A DNA stretch of 28,491 nucleotides from a virus, in IMG/VR virus record IMGVR_UViG_3300043331_002603, positions 1 through 28,491 of that record, one strand, 5' to 3'. The first letter of the stretch is position 1. Each line of letters starts with the position of its first letter. The position numbers were made by a program, and so were the translations under genes. The notes below the pieces were generated by a model. That model had not been told where the DNA came from and searched no databases. It worked only from the letters and a program-made list of their open reading frames with translations. This document shows, in pieces, positions 21,494-28,491 of the stretch.

Positions 21494-23229
21494 CCGACTA
21501 CCCGGCAGCCGCCAGCAAGGACACCCTGGTCGCCTTCCCGCTGGCGGGGAGGACGTCGGGGTTCGCCTACCCGCCGCCGTCCACGGCGCGTCTGGACCTC
21601 CACACGATCGGGGCGACCGACCCGACGCCGGAGGCCCTGTGGGCTGCTGGGGGCGTCGCGGACCCGCCCGTCGCGCCCGTCGACCGGATCGCCGTCAGGG
21701 ACCCGCGCGCCAGCGTCGCGGCGAACTGGTTCGACCGCGTCCACGGGATCCCGCGCGAGCTCGACTTCGGGAACATCATCACCCCGGTCACGAAGCGCTT
21801 CGAGGTCCACAACGCGAGCGACGCGCCGGTCACCATCACCGCGATCACGAACAACCCGCAGCTGGGCATCTCGCTGCCGGACACCGTGGCGCCGCACGTC
21901 CTCGGGGCGCACGCGTCGACGCTGGACCCCTCGGCGAGCCTGTCCCTCGCCCCCGCGGGGGCGCGCGCGATCGCGGGAGCTGTGGGCGCCGCGTTCTTCG
22001 ACGAGCCGCTGGTGTTCTTCACCGCGCTGAACCTTGTCGAGATCGGGGTGACCGGGAGCCGGACGGTGGTCCTGTTCTCCCCCTGGGAGTCCGGCACCGA
22101 GGAGTGGCTCGAGTGGCTCACCCCGATCATCGAGGCCCAGGACGCCACGGAGCAGCGGATCAGCGCGCGCTCGTTCCCGCGCCAGGGGTTCAACGTCCGG
22201 TGGCAGCTCGAGGGCGCGGAGCGCAGGCGGATGAACCTGCTCGTGGAGCAGCTCCACGGCGCGTCGGTGGGCATGTCGGTGTGGACCGAGCAGGTGGCGC
22301 TGACCGTCGCGGCGAGCGCGACCCAGACCGTCCTCACCGTCGACTCGACCAACGACGTCGACCTGCGCGTGGGCGAGCTCGCCATCGTGTACGGCGGGCC
22401 CGGCACGTTCGACGTCCAGCGCGTGACGGCCAAGACCGCGACGACGATCACGCTCGAGGCGGGGCTGCTCAACTCCTACCCAGTGGGGACCCCGGTCATG
22501 CCCCTGAGGCTGGGCCTGCTCGCCCCGAGCGTGTCCGGGGCCCGGTACCCGACCACCGTTCAGGACATGGCGACCAGGTTCACGGTCACCGACAACCACA
22601 CTGGCGCCCCGACCGGATCGACCGCGGGCTGGTCGGCGCTCGATGGCAAGGTGTTCCTGGACGACTTCAACTTCGTCGACGTGGCCATGCAGGAGGCCCG
22701 CGAGCGGCGGCTGCTGCTGCTCGACAACGAGACCGGGATCCAGGGGCACACCAGCCGCTGGGCGCGGGACCGACGGCGGCAGTCGAAGCGGTGGCACACG
22801 AAGACCCGAGCTGAGCTCATGAAGCTGCGCCGGCTGCTGCTCGCGCTGCGCGGCCAGCAGGTGTCGTTCAAGGTGCCGACGTTCGCCGAGGACCTGGTCG
22901 TGACCCAGACGCTCAGCTCTGGAGCCAACACGATGGTCATCGAGAACGTGGCCTTCTCCCGCTACGTGGTGTCCGGCCGTCAGTTCAGGATCACGTTCAC
23001 CGACGGATCGAAGCTGGTCAGGACGGTCACCGCGAGCTCCGAGCTGAGCGCGACCGAGGAGCAGCTGACGCTCAACGACACGTGGCCGTCCACCAAGCTG
23101 GCCAGCGAGGTGGTGCGCGTCGAGTTCGTCGAGACGTGTCGCTTCGCGTCGGACCGGATCACGATCCAGCACGGGGCTCACGTGGGCAAGGCCACCGTAG
23201 AGGTGCCCGTGCGCCAGCTGAAGGAGTGA
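21490..23229 (+). CDS. Distal tail/baseplate hub-like protein
   Basis: The 579-residue product starts at GTG 21490 in a GTGA overlap. The central region has WESGTEEWLEWLTPIIEAQD (about 200-219), EQRISARSFPRQGFNVRW and QLEGAERRRMNLLVEQLHG, a pattern of phage tail proteins that attach to the tube end upstream of gpL-like genes. A following domain has SVWTEQVALTVAASATQTVL and beta strands, and a basic, helical stretch (RWARDRRRQSKRWHTKTRAE) lies near residue 420. It ends with a beta domain and EVPVRQLKE. The N-terminal 60 residues are Pro-rich. Function in tip assembly is inferred from order and pattern. Confidence 0.68.
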   Translation: MTDYPAAASKDTLVAFPLAGRTSGFAYPPPSTARLDLHTIGATDPTPEALWAAGGVADPPVAPVDRIAVRDPRASVAANWFDRVHGIPRELDFGNIITPVTKRFEVHNASDAPVTITAITNNPQLGISLPDTVAPHVLGAHASTLDPSASLSLAPAGARAIAGAVGAAFFDEPLVFFTALNLVEIGVTGSRTVVLFSPWESGTEEWLEWLTPIIEAQDATEQRISARSFPRQGFNVRWQLEGAERRRMNLLVEQLHGASVGMSVWTEQVALTVAASATQTVLTVDSTNDVDLRVGELAIVYGGPGTFDVQRVTAKTATTITLEAGLLNSYPVGTPVMPLRLGLLAPSVSGARYPTTVQDMATRFTVTDNHTGAPTGSTAGWSALDGKVFLDDFNFVDVAMQEARERRLLLLDNETGIQGHTSRWARDRRRQSKRWHTKTRAELMKLRRLLLALRGQQVSFKVPTFAEDLVVTQTLSSGANTMVIENVAFSRYVVSGRQFRITFTDGSKLVRTVTASSELSATEEQLTLNDTWPSTKLASEVVRVEFVETCRFASDRITIQHGAHVGKATVEVPVRQLKE

Positions 23230-23233
23230 CCAG

Positions 23234-24052
23234 GTGACCTCGTTCGACGTCCTCGAGAGCAGCGCCGAGTCCTCGGTCCCGATCGAGGTGTACGAGCTGG
23301 CCATCGGCAACGACGTCTACCGGTACACCTCCACCGAGGACCCGATCACGCTGGGCGCCAACACCTACTCGCCGGAGGAGATCGAGCGGGGCAGCCTGGC
23401 TCAGGGTCAGGAGGAGCGGTCCCGGCTGCTCGAGATCACCCTGCCGATGCTCAACCCCTTCGCGGTGAGGTACCTCAACGTGGTCCCGGGCGAGAGGGCC
23501 GAGGTGACCATCATCCAGCTGCAGCGCAACGAGGTCCCGACGTTCGACACCCAGCTCGTCCGCTACCGCGGGCGGGTGCGCTCGGTGAGGTACGACGACG
23601 AGGACAACGCCGTCCTGGGCTGCCAGTCGCTCGAGTTCGCCCTGTCGCGGACGATCCCGAACTTCGTCTACTCCGGGCTCTGCAACTGGTTCCTGTACGG
23701 CAGCGGGTGCGGCGCCGACCCCGCGTCGCACAGCCTCGTGAGCGCGCTGGTGACCAACGTCTCCGGCAACGTCATCACCGTCGACGGCGTCTCGGGGAGC
23801 GGCAAGAACTTCGTCGGCGGGTACTGCAAGATGACCAGCGCCAACGACTTCCGCATGGTCATCGCCCAGTCCGGGAACCTGCTCACGCTGCTGCTGCCGT
23901 TCGCCGTGAGCCCGCTCGGCGGCACCGTCGACGTGTACGAGGGGTGCGACCACGACCTGCTCGGCGACTGCGAGGCGAAGTTCGGGCGCGGGCTCGAGTT
24001 CGGCGGCTTCTACTACGTCCCCAAGAAGAACGTGTTCCGGAGCGCGCTGTAG
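23234..24052 (+). CDS. gpL-like tail tip protein, BR0599/DUF2163 family
   Basis: The 272-residue protein matches the BR0599 (DUF2163) family. The first half has YRYTSTEDPITLGANTYSPE (about 31-50) and a beta body. The second half carries six Cys: LGCQSL, GLCNWFLYGSGCG, GYCKM and EGCDHDLLGDC. It closes with AKFGRGLEFGGFYYVP, a highly typical ending. In lambda gpL, the C-terminal Cys residues hold an iron-sulfur cluster; a similar cluster is possible here. It sits between the hub-like gene and the gpJ-like gene, where the tip complex genes are expected. GTG 23234 has AAGGAG upstream. Confidence 0.85.
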   Translation: MTSFDVLESSAESSVPIEVYELAIGNDVYRYTSTEDPITLGANTYSPEEIERGSLAQGQEERSRLLEITLPMLNPFAVRYLNVVPGERAEVTIIQLQRNEVPTFDTQLVRYRGRVRSVRYDDEDNAVLGCQSLEFALSRTIPNFVYSGLCNWFLYGSGCGADPASHSLVSALVTNVSGNVITVDGVSGSGKNFVGGYCKMTSANDFRMVIAQSGNLLTLLLPFAVSPLGGTVDVYEGCDHDLLGDCEAKFGRGLEFGGFYYVPKKNVFRSAL

Positions 24053-24053
24053 C

Positions 24054-26936
24054 ATGAGCTTCTGGCTGACCCTCTTCCTACTCGCCGTCACGTTCGTCGC
24101 GAGCGAGCTGCTCCGGCCGAAGCCGCGCATCGAGAACGCGCGGCCCCAGAACTTCGAGGCCCCGACCGCCACGCAGGGCCGCCCGGTGCCTCTGCTGTGG
24201 GGCCGCAAGAAGCTCGCCGGGCCGAACGTCACGTGGTACGGAGACTACCGTCAGGAGCCGATCCTCGAGAAGATCAAGACCGGACTGTTCTCGAGCAAGC
24301 GGGTCGTGCGCGGGTTCAGGACCTTCGTCGGTCTCCAGTTCGGACTGTGCCGCGGCGACGACACCTGCCGGCTGCGCCGGATCCGCGTGGGCGAGAAGAC
24401 GCTGTGGGAGGGGACCCTGGGCGACGGTGCCTTCGTCGACATCAACGAGCCCGAGTTCTTCGGAGGCGACACGAATGGCAACGGAGGCATCGTCGGGCGC
24501 CTCCGGTTCCACGTGGGCACCAGGACCCAGGCGCCCAACGCCTACCTGCAGCAGCACCAGACGCTCGCGGGCGTGACCCCGCGCTACTCGGGCACGGCCT
24601 ACGCCGTCTGGGAGGGAGGTAACGTCGGCAACAGCCCGCGGCTCGAGCCGTGGGAGTTCGAGGTCGAGCGGTACCCCAACGGGCTCGGGCTGTCGGGCAG
24701 CGGGAAGGTCGGGACGAGCGACCTGAACCTGATGAACGTGCTGTACGAGCTGTTCACCAACGACGAGTGGGGCTACGACTACTCCGCCACCAGCATCGAC
24801 GTCACGAACTGGCAGGCCGCCGCGGCGACGCTCCTCTCCGAGGGCAACGGGTTCTCGATGCTGCTCGAGCAGACCACCGAGGGCACCACCCTCATGGAGG
24901 AGGTCGAGCGCCAGGCGGACATGATCACCTACCTGGACCACAGGACCGGGAAGTGGAAGGTGAACCTCGCCCGCGGCGGCTACGACGTGATGACGCTGCC
25001 CGAGCTCACCCCGTCCAAGATCCGCGATGTGCGGGACTTCTCGCGCGGGTCGTGGTCGGAGACCACCAACGTGGTACGGGTCAAGTTCCAGCAGCGCGGC
25101 AACGACTACAACGAGTCCTACGCCCTGGCGCACGACATGGCCAACGCCCTCATGCAGGGCGGCGGCACCGTGGCCACGCCGACGCTGATCACGGCGGAGG
25201 AGTACTACCCGGGGGTGAGCAACGAGGCGCTCGCCAACCAGATCGCGTGGCGCTCGCTCCGAACCCTCAGCTACCCCCTGGCCAAGGCCGAGATCGCGGT
25301 GACCCGCGAGTTCTGGGACCTCGTGCCGGGCCAGGTGGTCGCGTGGACCGACGCGGGGCGCGGGTTCACCCGGCTGCCGATGCGCATCCAGAAGATCGAC
25401 TACGGAGAGCTCCAGCGTGGCTACCTCGTCCTCAGCCTGGTGCAGGATGTCTTCGCGTTCGCCGCCGGAGCGTTCGCGCCGCCGCCGAACACCGGGTGGA
25501 CGCCGCCGGAGGACACGCTCGCGGCGTTCGCGTCCACCGAGCAGCTGGCGTTCCCGGCGCCGCGCGGGTTTGTGACGCGGGACCCGGAGATCCCGGGCCT
25601 GCAGGACCGGGTGTGGGCGACTGGCCGGCGCCAGGGCAACGCCTCGAGCTTCCTCATCCGCGAGCGCCACTCGTCCGGGACGCCCACCGGCTCCTTCACC
25701 GACGCCGGCGAGGGGTTCGGGTTCACGCTGATCGGGCAGCTCGCCAGCGGGCTCGCCGCGGGCACGGCGGTGCCCACGACGTCGGTCATTGTGACGCCGA
25801 CCCCGACGGCGCAGGCGGTCCTCGAGGCCGCCTTCGTCGACGACCCGGACCTCGTCGACCAGGGCAAGAACCTCATCAACCTGGTCATGGTGGGCACCGA
25901 ACTGATGCTCGTGCGCTCGGCGTCGCTCAGCGGGTCGGACGTGTCGCTCAACGGCGTGTACCGCGGGGTCCTCGACACGGGGCAGCAGAAGCACGCGTCC
26001 GGCACCAAGGTGTTCGTGCTCGCCGCGGGCGGCGCCCTGTCCGACTCGACCTTCACCGAGACCCACAACGTCGACGTGAAGCTGCTCCCGCGGTCCCAGT
26101 TCGACACGGTCCTCGAGTCGGCCGCGACGACCATCAGCTTCAACATGGACAAGCGGCTGCGCCGGCCCTACCCTCCGGCGTCGACGACCGCCAACGACAG
26201 CGGGTCCCCGTTCCCGGCGTCCAACAGCCTCGACTACCTCGCGAGCGGGGCCGCCGAGACGACTGGCATCAAGCTCACCCTGCTGCGCCGCGACTACCGC
26301 CTGGGCGACGGCGCGGTGGACGAGGTCGCGGGGCTCCTCACCGACGCGGAGACGCTGTACCCCGACTACCCCGCGCGCAACTCCACCGACCACGACGTGG
26401 CGGTGCGCAACGACCCCGACGGCGCCAACACCCTGCTCTTCACCGTGACGGACGTGCCGGCGCGCGACGCCTCGGTCCTGCGGCTGCGGGTGCTCCGGCA
26501 CACGGACGGGGTCGTGCCCACGCGCATGCGCGTAGAGGTGACGTCGAAGCACGACGAGGGGGCGGACACCAACCTGGCGAGCCGCCACGCGATGGTGTAC
26601 GACTTCAACACCACGTCGGCCGCCCTCGCCGGCAAGCACAACTTCGGCGCCCGCGCGGCGAACGCCGCGAGCACGGCGTACACCGCCCTGGCGACGGGGA
26701 CCTTCAACCTGGTGCTGTCGAGCGCGTTCACGGCGGGCACGGTGGACTACCGGCTCGACGGCGGCTCGTGGGTGACCGAGATCACCGCGGGCAACACCAC
26801 CGGCGCCGGGTTCTCGGTGACGTCAGGCCAGACCATCGAGGTCCGGCACACGAGCACCGACGTCAGCGCCCTCAAGCAGATCAACCTCAACGACCCCACC
26901 CCCACCTTCGTGGCCTACGGAGTCTTCTACACGTGA
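24054..26936 (+). CDS. Tail tip / host-contact protein, gpJ-like
   Basis: The 960-residue protein begins with a hydrophobic helix (about residues 3-18) and then LLRPKPRIENARP, the familiar start of a large class of phage tail-tip proteins with a membrane-like N-terminus. It continues APTATQGRPVPLLWG and NVTWYGDYR, the gpJ-type N-terminal domain. A central region contains YELFTNDEWGYDYS, QTTEGTTLMEEVERQADMIT and TREFWDLVPGQVVAWTDAGR, matching tail-tip hub domains. From about 480 on it is Thr/Ala-rich with beta domains suited to receptor contact. This is probably the main host-range determinant. ATG 24054 lies one base after the previous stop; end overlaps the next gene by GTGA. Confidence 0.85.
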   Translation: MSFWLTLFLLAVTFVASELLRPKPRIENARPQNFEAPTATQGRPVPLLWGRKKLAGPNVTWYGDYRQEPILEKIKTGLFSSKRVVRGFRTFVGLQFGLCRGDDTCRLRRIRVGEKTLWEGTLGDGAFVDINEPEFFGGDTNGNGGIVGRLRFHVGTRTQAPNAYLQQHQTLAGVTPRYSGTAYAVWEGGNVGNSPRLEPWEFEVERYPNGLGLSGSGKVGTSDLNLMNVLYELFTNDEWGYDYSATSIDVTNWQAAAATLLSEGNGFSMLLEQTTEGTTLMEEVERQADMITYLDHRTGKWKVNLARGGYDVMTLPELTPSKIRDVRDFSRGSWSETTNVVRVKFQQRGNDYNESYALAHDMANALMQGGGTVATPTLITAEEYYPGVSNEALANQIAWRSLRTLSYPLAKAEIAVTREFWDLVPGQVVAWTDAGRGFTRLPMRIQKIDYGELQRGYLVLSLVQDVFAFAAGAFAPPPNTGWTPPEDTLAAFASTEQLAFPAPRGFVTRDPEIPGLQDRVWATGRRQGNASSFLIRERHSSGTPTGSFTDAGEGFGFTLIGQLASGLAAGTAVPTTSVIVTPTPTAQAVLEAAFVDDPDLVDQGKNLINLVMVGTELMLVRSASLSGSDVSLNGVYRGVLDTGQQKHASGTKVFVLAAGGALSDSTFTETHNVDVKLLPRSQFDTVLESAATTISFNMDKRLRRPYPPASTTANDSGSPFPASNSLDYLASGAAETTGIKLTLLRRDYRLGDGAVDEVAGLLTDAETLYPDYPARNSTDHDVAVRNDPDGANTLLFTVTDVPARDASVLRLRVLRHTDGVVPTRMRVEVTSKHDEGADTNLASRHAMVYDFNTTSAALAGKHNFGARAANAASTAYTALATGTFNLVLSSAFTAGTVDYRLDGGSWVTEITAGNTTGAGFSVTSGQTIEVRHTSTDVSALKQINLNDPTPTFVAYGVFYT

Positions 26937-27217
26937 CCGAGCAGAGACTGAGCCAGATCGAGGCCAGGCAAGCCGAGACCCTCACCCTCCTGAGGGGCCT
27001 GTGCGACCGGGTGGACGAGCACGCGGACGACGCGCGCGACCGGCAGGAGAAGCTGGAGCGCCTGCTGCACGGCGCGAACGGCGCGCCAGGGCTGATCGTG
27101 CGCGTGGACCGGCTCGAGCAGGCGGCGGCGAAGATCAGCGGGGCGGTGCGCCGGGTCGGCGTCGCGGTGCTCGGGGCGATGGCCGCGGCCGTCGGGGCCT
27201 GGCTGCAGAGGCGCTAG
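26933..27217 (+). CDS. Coiled-coil protein with C-terminal membrane helix (XhlA-like?)
   Basis: The 94-residue product begins at GTG 26933 overlapping the tip gene. Residues 3-46 form a charged coiled coil (QRLSQIEARQAETLTLLRGL and following heptads), and residues about 75-91 form one hydrophobic helix, GVAVLGAMAAAVGAWL, before a basic tail, QRR. This layout resembles XhlA-type holin accessory proteins found after tail genes. A chaperone or membrane-anchoring role is also possible. No endolysin follows in this window. Its stop codon overlaps the stop of the leftward gene in CTAG. Confidence 0.6.
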   Translation: MTEQRLSQIEARQAETLTLLRGLCDRVDEHADDARDRQEKLERLLHGANGAPGLIVRVDRLEQAAAKISGAVRRVGVAVLGAMAAAVGAWLQRR

Positions 27218-28284
27218 GCGGGCTGCGCAGCCCGCGCTCGGCGCTGGTCCTTGACGGTCATGTCGAAGAAGACCAGCCCGTCGCGCTCCTCCGGCAGCCG
27301 CTCGAAGCACCCGCGCCCCCTGAGCAGGGCGGGCTCGAGCACCCACTCGCACACGCGCTCCGACGCGTCGGGGCTCACCGACTTGGCCAGCAGCGTCTGG
27401 ACGTCGAGCCCGACCTTGCGCCCCGCCACCGCGCGCGAGGGGTAGCCCATCACGGCGCACATGTCGCCGAGCGTCGCCCACTCGGGGCCGTCGTCCCAGT
27501 CGAGCAGCCACGGCTTCCCCTGGCCGAGCACCGCCGGGAAGTACAGGGCCTCGGGCCCGACCACCCGCGGCTTCGCGCTGTCGAACCGGATCCCGCCGCT
27601 CTTCGCCCAGTCGACGTAGCTCAGCGGGCGGAGGCCGGGGCACGGGGCGCCCCGCTTCCTCTGGCCCTCGCTCCGGCGCGGGACGACCGGCAGGTCGTCG
27701 TCCTCGCGCAGCGTCGACGCCGCGCGCGCCGCCTCGAGCCAGCTCAGCGCGGTCCGCTCCGGTGGCCAACGAGGGCCCGGGTAGGAGACGCTCGGCAGGT
27801 CGACGTCGTCCAGGAAGTGGAGGACGTGCGTCCGCGGCCGGCGCTGCGGGGACCCGCCGTATCGGCAGTCGTAGGAGACGACCGCCGTCTCCCGGGCGCC
27901 GACCGCCTCGGCCGTGGACCGGATCACCCCGAGCCCGCGGGTGGCCGCGAGCGGGCCAGTCTCCCACCACAGGACGCGGGCGCCGACCTGGCGGAGCGTC
28001 GGCACCACCTCGCCCAGCTCGCAGAACGCCCCGACGTCGGCGCGCTGGGCGTCCGTGTAGCTCGCGTGGCTCATCACGCTGAACCGGCTGCACGGCGGGT
28101 TGCTGACGACGACGTGCGCGCGCCGACCGGTGAGCGGGGCGTTCACGGGGAGCCCGAGCCACGACGCCATGCGCGCGCCGGGCTTCCACGTCTCGACGGT
28201 GCCCAGCACCTCGTGCCCCTGCCGCTTCAGGCCGAGCAGGAAGCCGCCGGCGTAGCAGTGGTGCCCGACGACGCGCAGCGTCAC
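27214..28284 (-). CDS. Divergent C5 cytosine DNA methyltransferase
   Basis: The 356-residue leftward protein carries the order of C5-methyltransferase motifs. Motif I-like HHCYAGGFLLGLKRQGHEVL lies at 8-27 for AdoMet, with Glu31 at the end of the next strand. Motif IV SNPPCSRFS (61-69) has Cys65 as the likely nucleophile. Motif VI-like WWETG has Glu108, and motif VIII YGGSPQRRPRT spans 142-152. C-terminal LGDMCAVMGYPSRA and AKSVSPDASERV resemble motifs IX and X. ETG instead of ENV and NPPC instead of GPPC mark it as divergent. No partner nuclease is visible, so it is probably an orphan enzyme that protects phage DNA or marks regulatory sites. GTG 28284 overlaps the upstream gene's TGA. Confidence 0.75.
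   Translation of the reverse strand: MTLRVVGHHCYAGGFLLGLKRQGHEVLGTVETWKPGARMASWLGLPVNAPLTGRRAHVVVSNPPCSRFSVMSHASYTDAQRADVGAFCELGEVVPTLRQVGARVLWWETGPLAATRGLGVIRSTAEAVGARETAVVSYDCRYGGSPQRRPRTHVLHFLDDVDLPSVSYPGPRWPPERTALSWLEAARAASTLREDDDLPVVPRRSEGQRKRGAPCPGLRPLSYVDWAKSGGIRFDSAKPRVVGPEALYFPAVLGQGKPWLLDWDDGPEWATLGDMCAVMGYPSRAVAGRKVGLDVQTLLAKSVSPDASERVCEWVLEPALLRGRGCFERLPEERDGLVFFDMTVKDQRRARAAQPA
27218..27235. terminator. 18-bp perfect palindrome at the convergent gene ends
   Basis: GCGGGCTGCGCAGCCCGC is a perfect palindrome beginning one base after the rightward stop and lying within the last codons of the methyltransferase gene. It can form a 7-bp stem with a GCGC loop in either transcript. There is no T-tract. 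A bidirectional stop or RNA 3'-end structure is plausible. Confidence 0.5.
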
Positions 28285-28491
28285 GACGGCCTCCGGCAGA
28301 CCCACAGGTTGTTGCGCGCGGCGTCCGGGTACATGGGCGCGAACGTGCAGCTGAGCGCGTCGTCGTCGTAGTACCGGCGCAGCTCGTCCCACGTCCGCAG
28401 CGCGGCGGCGCCGCGGTCGCCGTCCTCGCGCATCGCGCGCTTCAGCGCGAGCAGGTTGCCGAACGTGCCGTGGCGGGCCTCGACCGTGAAG
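28281..28491 (-). CDS. C-terminal end of an unknown leftward gene (partial)
   Basis: The visible 69 residues run from the right edge to TGA at 28281, which overlaps the methyltransferase GTG (GTGA), so the two genes are likely co-translated. The peptide includes GTFGNLLALKRAMREDGDRG, then WDELRRYYDDDALSC and ends NNLWVCRRPS. It reads as a folded, real protein end with coding-like composition, but I do not recognise the family. A role linked to DNA modification is possible from the coupling, no more. Confidence 0.6.
   Translation of the reverse strand, partial: FTVEARHGTFGNLLALKRAMREDGDRGAAALRTWDELRRYYDDDALSCTFAPMYPDAARNNLWVCRRPS

Noticed and set aside
21284-25077. Further ACGTGGTAC matches at 21284, 24231 and 25069
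   Set aside because: They lie in coding sequence and lack a good -10 hexamer (no T at the last position: TACTAC, TACGGA, TACGGG) or a start codon close downstream.
24650-27217. A long same-strand frame overlapping the tip gene from 24650
   Set aside because: The product is Arg/Ala/Gly/Pro-rich shadow sequence until 26933; only the last 94 residues, with their own GTG start, read as a real protein.
1-28491. tRNA genes, insertion sequences, integrase and attachment sites
   Set aside because: No cloverleaf-like sequences, transposase or recombinase motifs, or terminal repeats were found on reading both strands by eye.

Overview
The window is a stretch of a tailed-phage genome (or prophage) with a very GC-rich sequence and strongly GC-biased third codon positions. 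It carries packaging, head, head-tail joining, tail-tube, tape-measure and tail-tip genes in the canonical long-tailed (siphovirus-type) order. No sheath, integrase, lysin, tRNA or replication gene is visible. The host is not determined. High GC, frequent GTG starts and several promoters whose -10 box lies 6-7 nt from a start codon (leaderless mRNA) would suit an actinobacterium or a Deinococcus-like host. The tail-tip genes (BR0599/DUF2163 and gpJ-like families) are also common in proteobacterial phages.

Layout. Positions 1-801 hold small leftward genes of unknown function: a partial gene at the left edge, a 97-aa protein, a 36-aa Cys-rich mini-protein and a 28-aa membrane peptide. Positions 802-1189 are a non-coding divergent region with operator-like palindromes, a 28-bp tandem repeat and a large inverted repeat; it may include the packaging site. 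From 1190 one continuous rightward block runs to 27217: terminase small subunit, a Cys-rich mini-protein, terminase large subunit, a second Cys-rich mini-protein and a DUF935-type portal. Next come five apparent virion-adornment genes (5074-8951), including a lectin-like protein with 21 tandem 22-residue repeats. Then follow two connector-like genes, an XkdF-type prohead protease, a scaffold gene with a nested internal start, a decoration protein and the major capsid protein, which is followed by a strong hairpin. The tail section has neck and tail-terminator genes, the tail tube protein, tail assembly chaperones joined by a -1 frameshift at GGGAAAC, tape measure, two related tail proteins, a distal tail protein, a gpL-like Cys protein, a gpJ-like tip protein and a coiled-coil/membrane protein that may be a holin accessory. 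Positions 27214-28491 are leftward again: a divergent C5 cytosine methyltransferase and the end of an unknown gene.

Regulation. Two linked signals recur. One is a 15-bp imperfect palindrome, consensus GTCTCA-N3-TGAGAC, found seven times, mostly in the leftward and divergent control regions and at two internal promoters. The other is an extended -10 element (CGTGGTA-N3-T) placed before terS, the second mini-protein, the connector/head operon and the tail chaperones. Together they look like a phage-wide regulon with one regulator acting at several promoters, comparable in concept to actinophage stoperators. Many gene junctions are GTGA overlaps, suggesting tight translational coupling.
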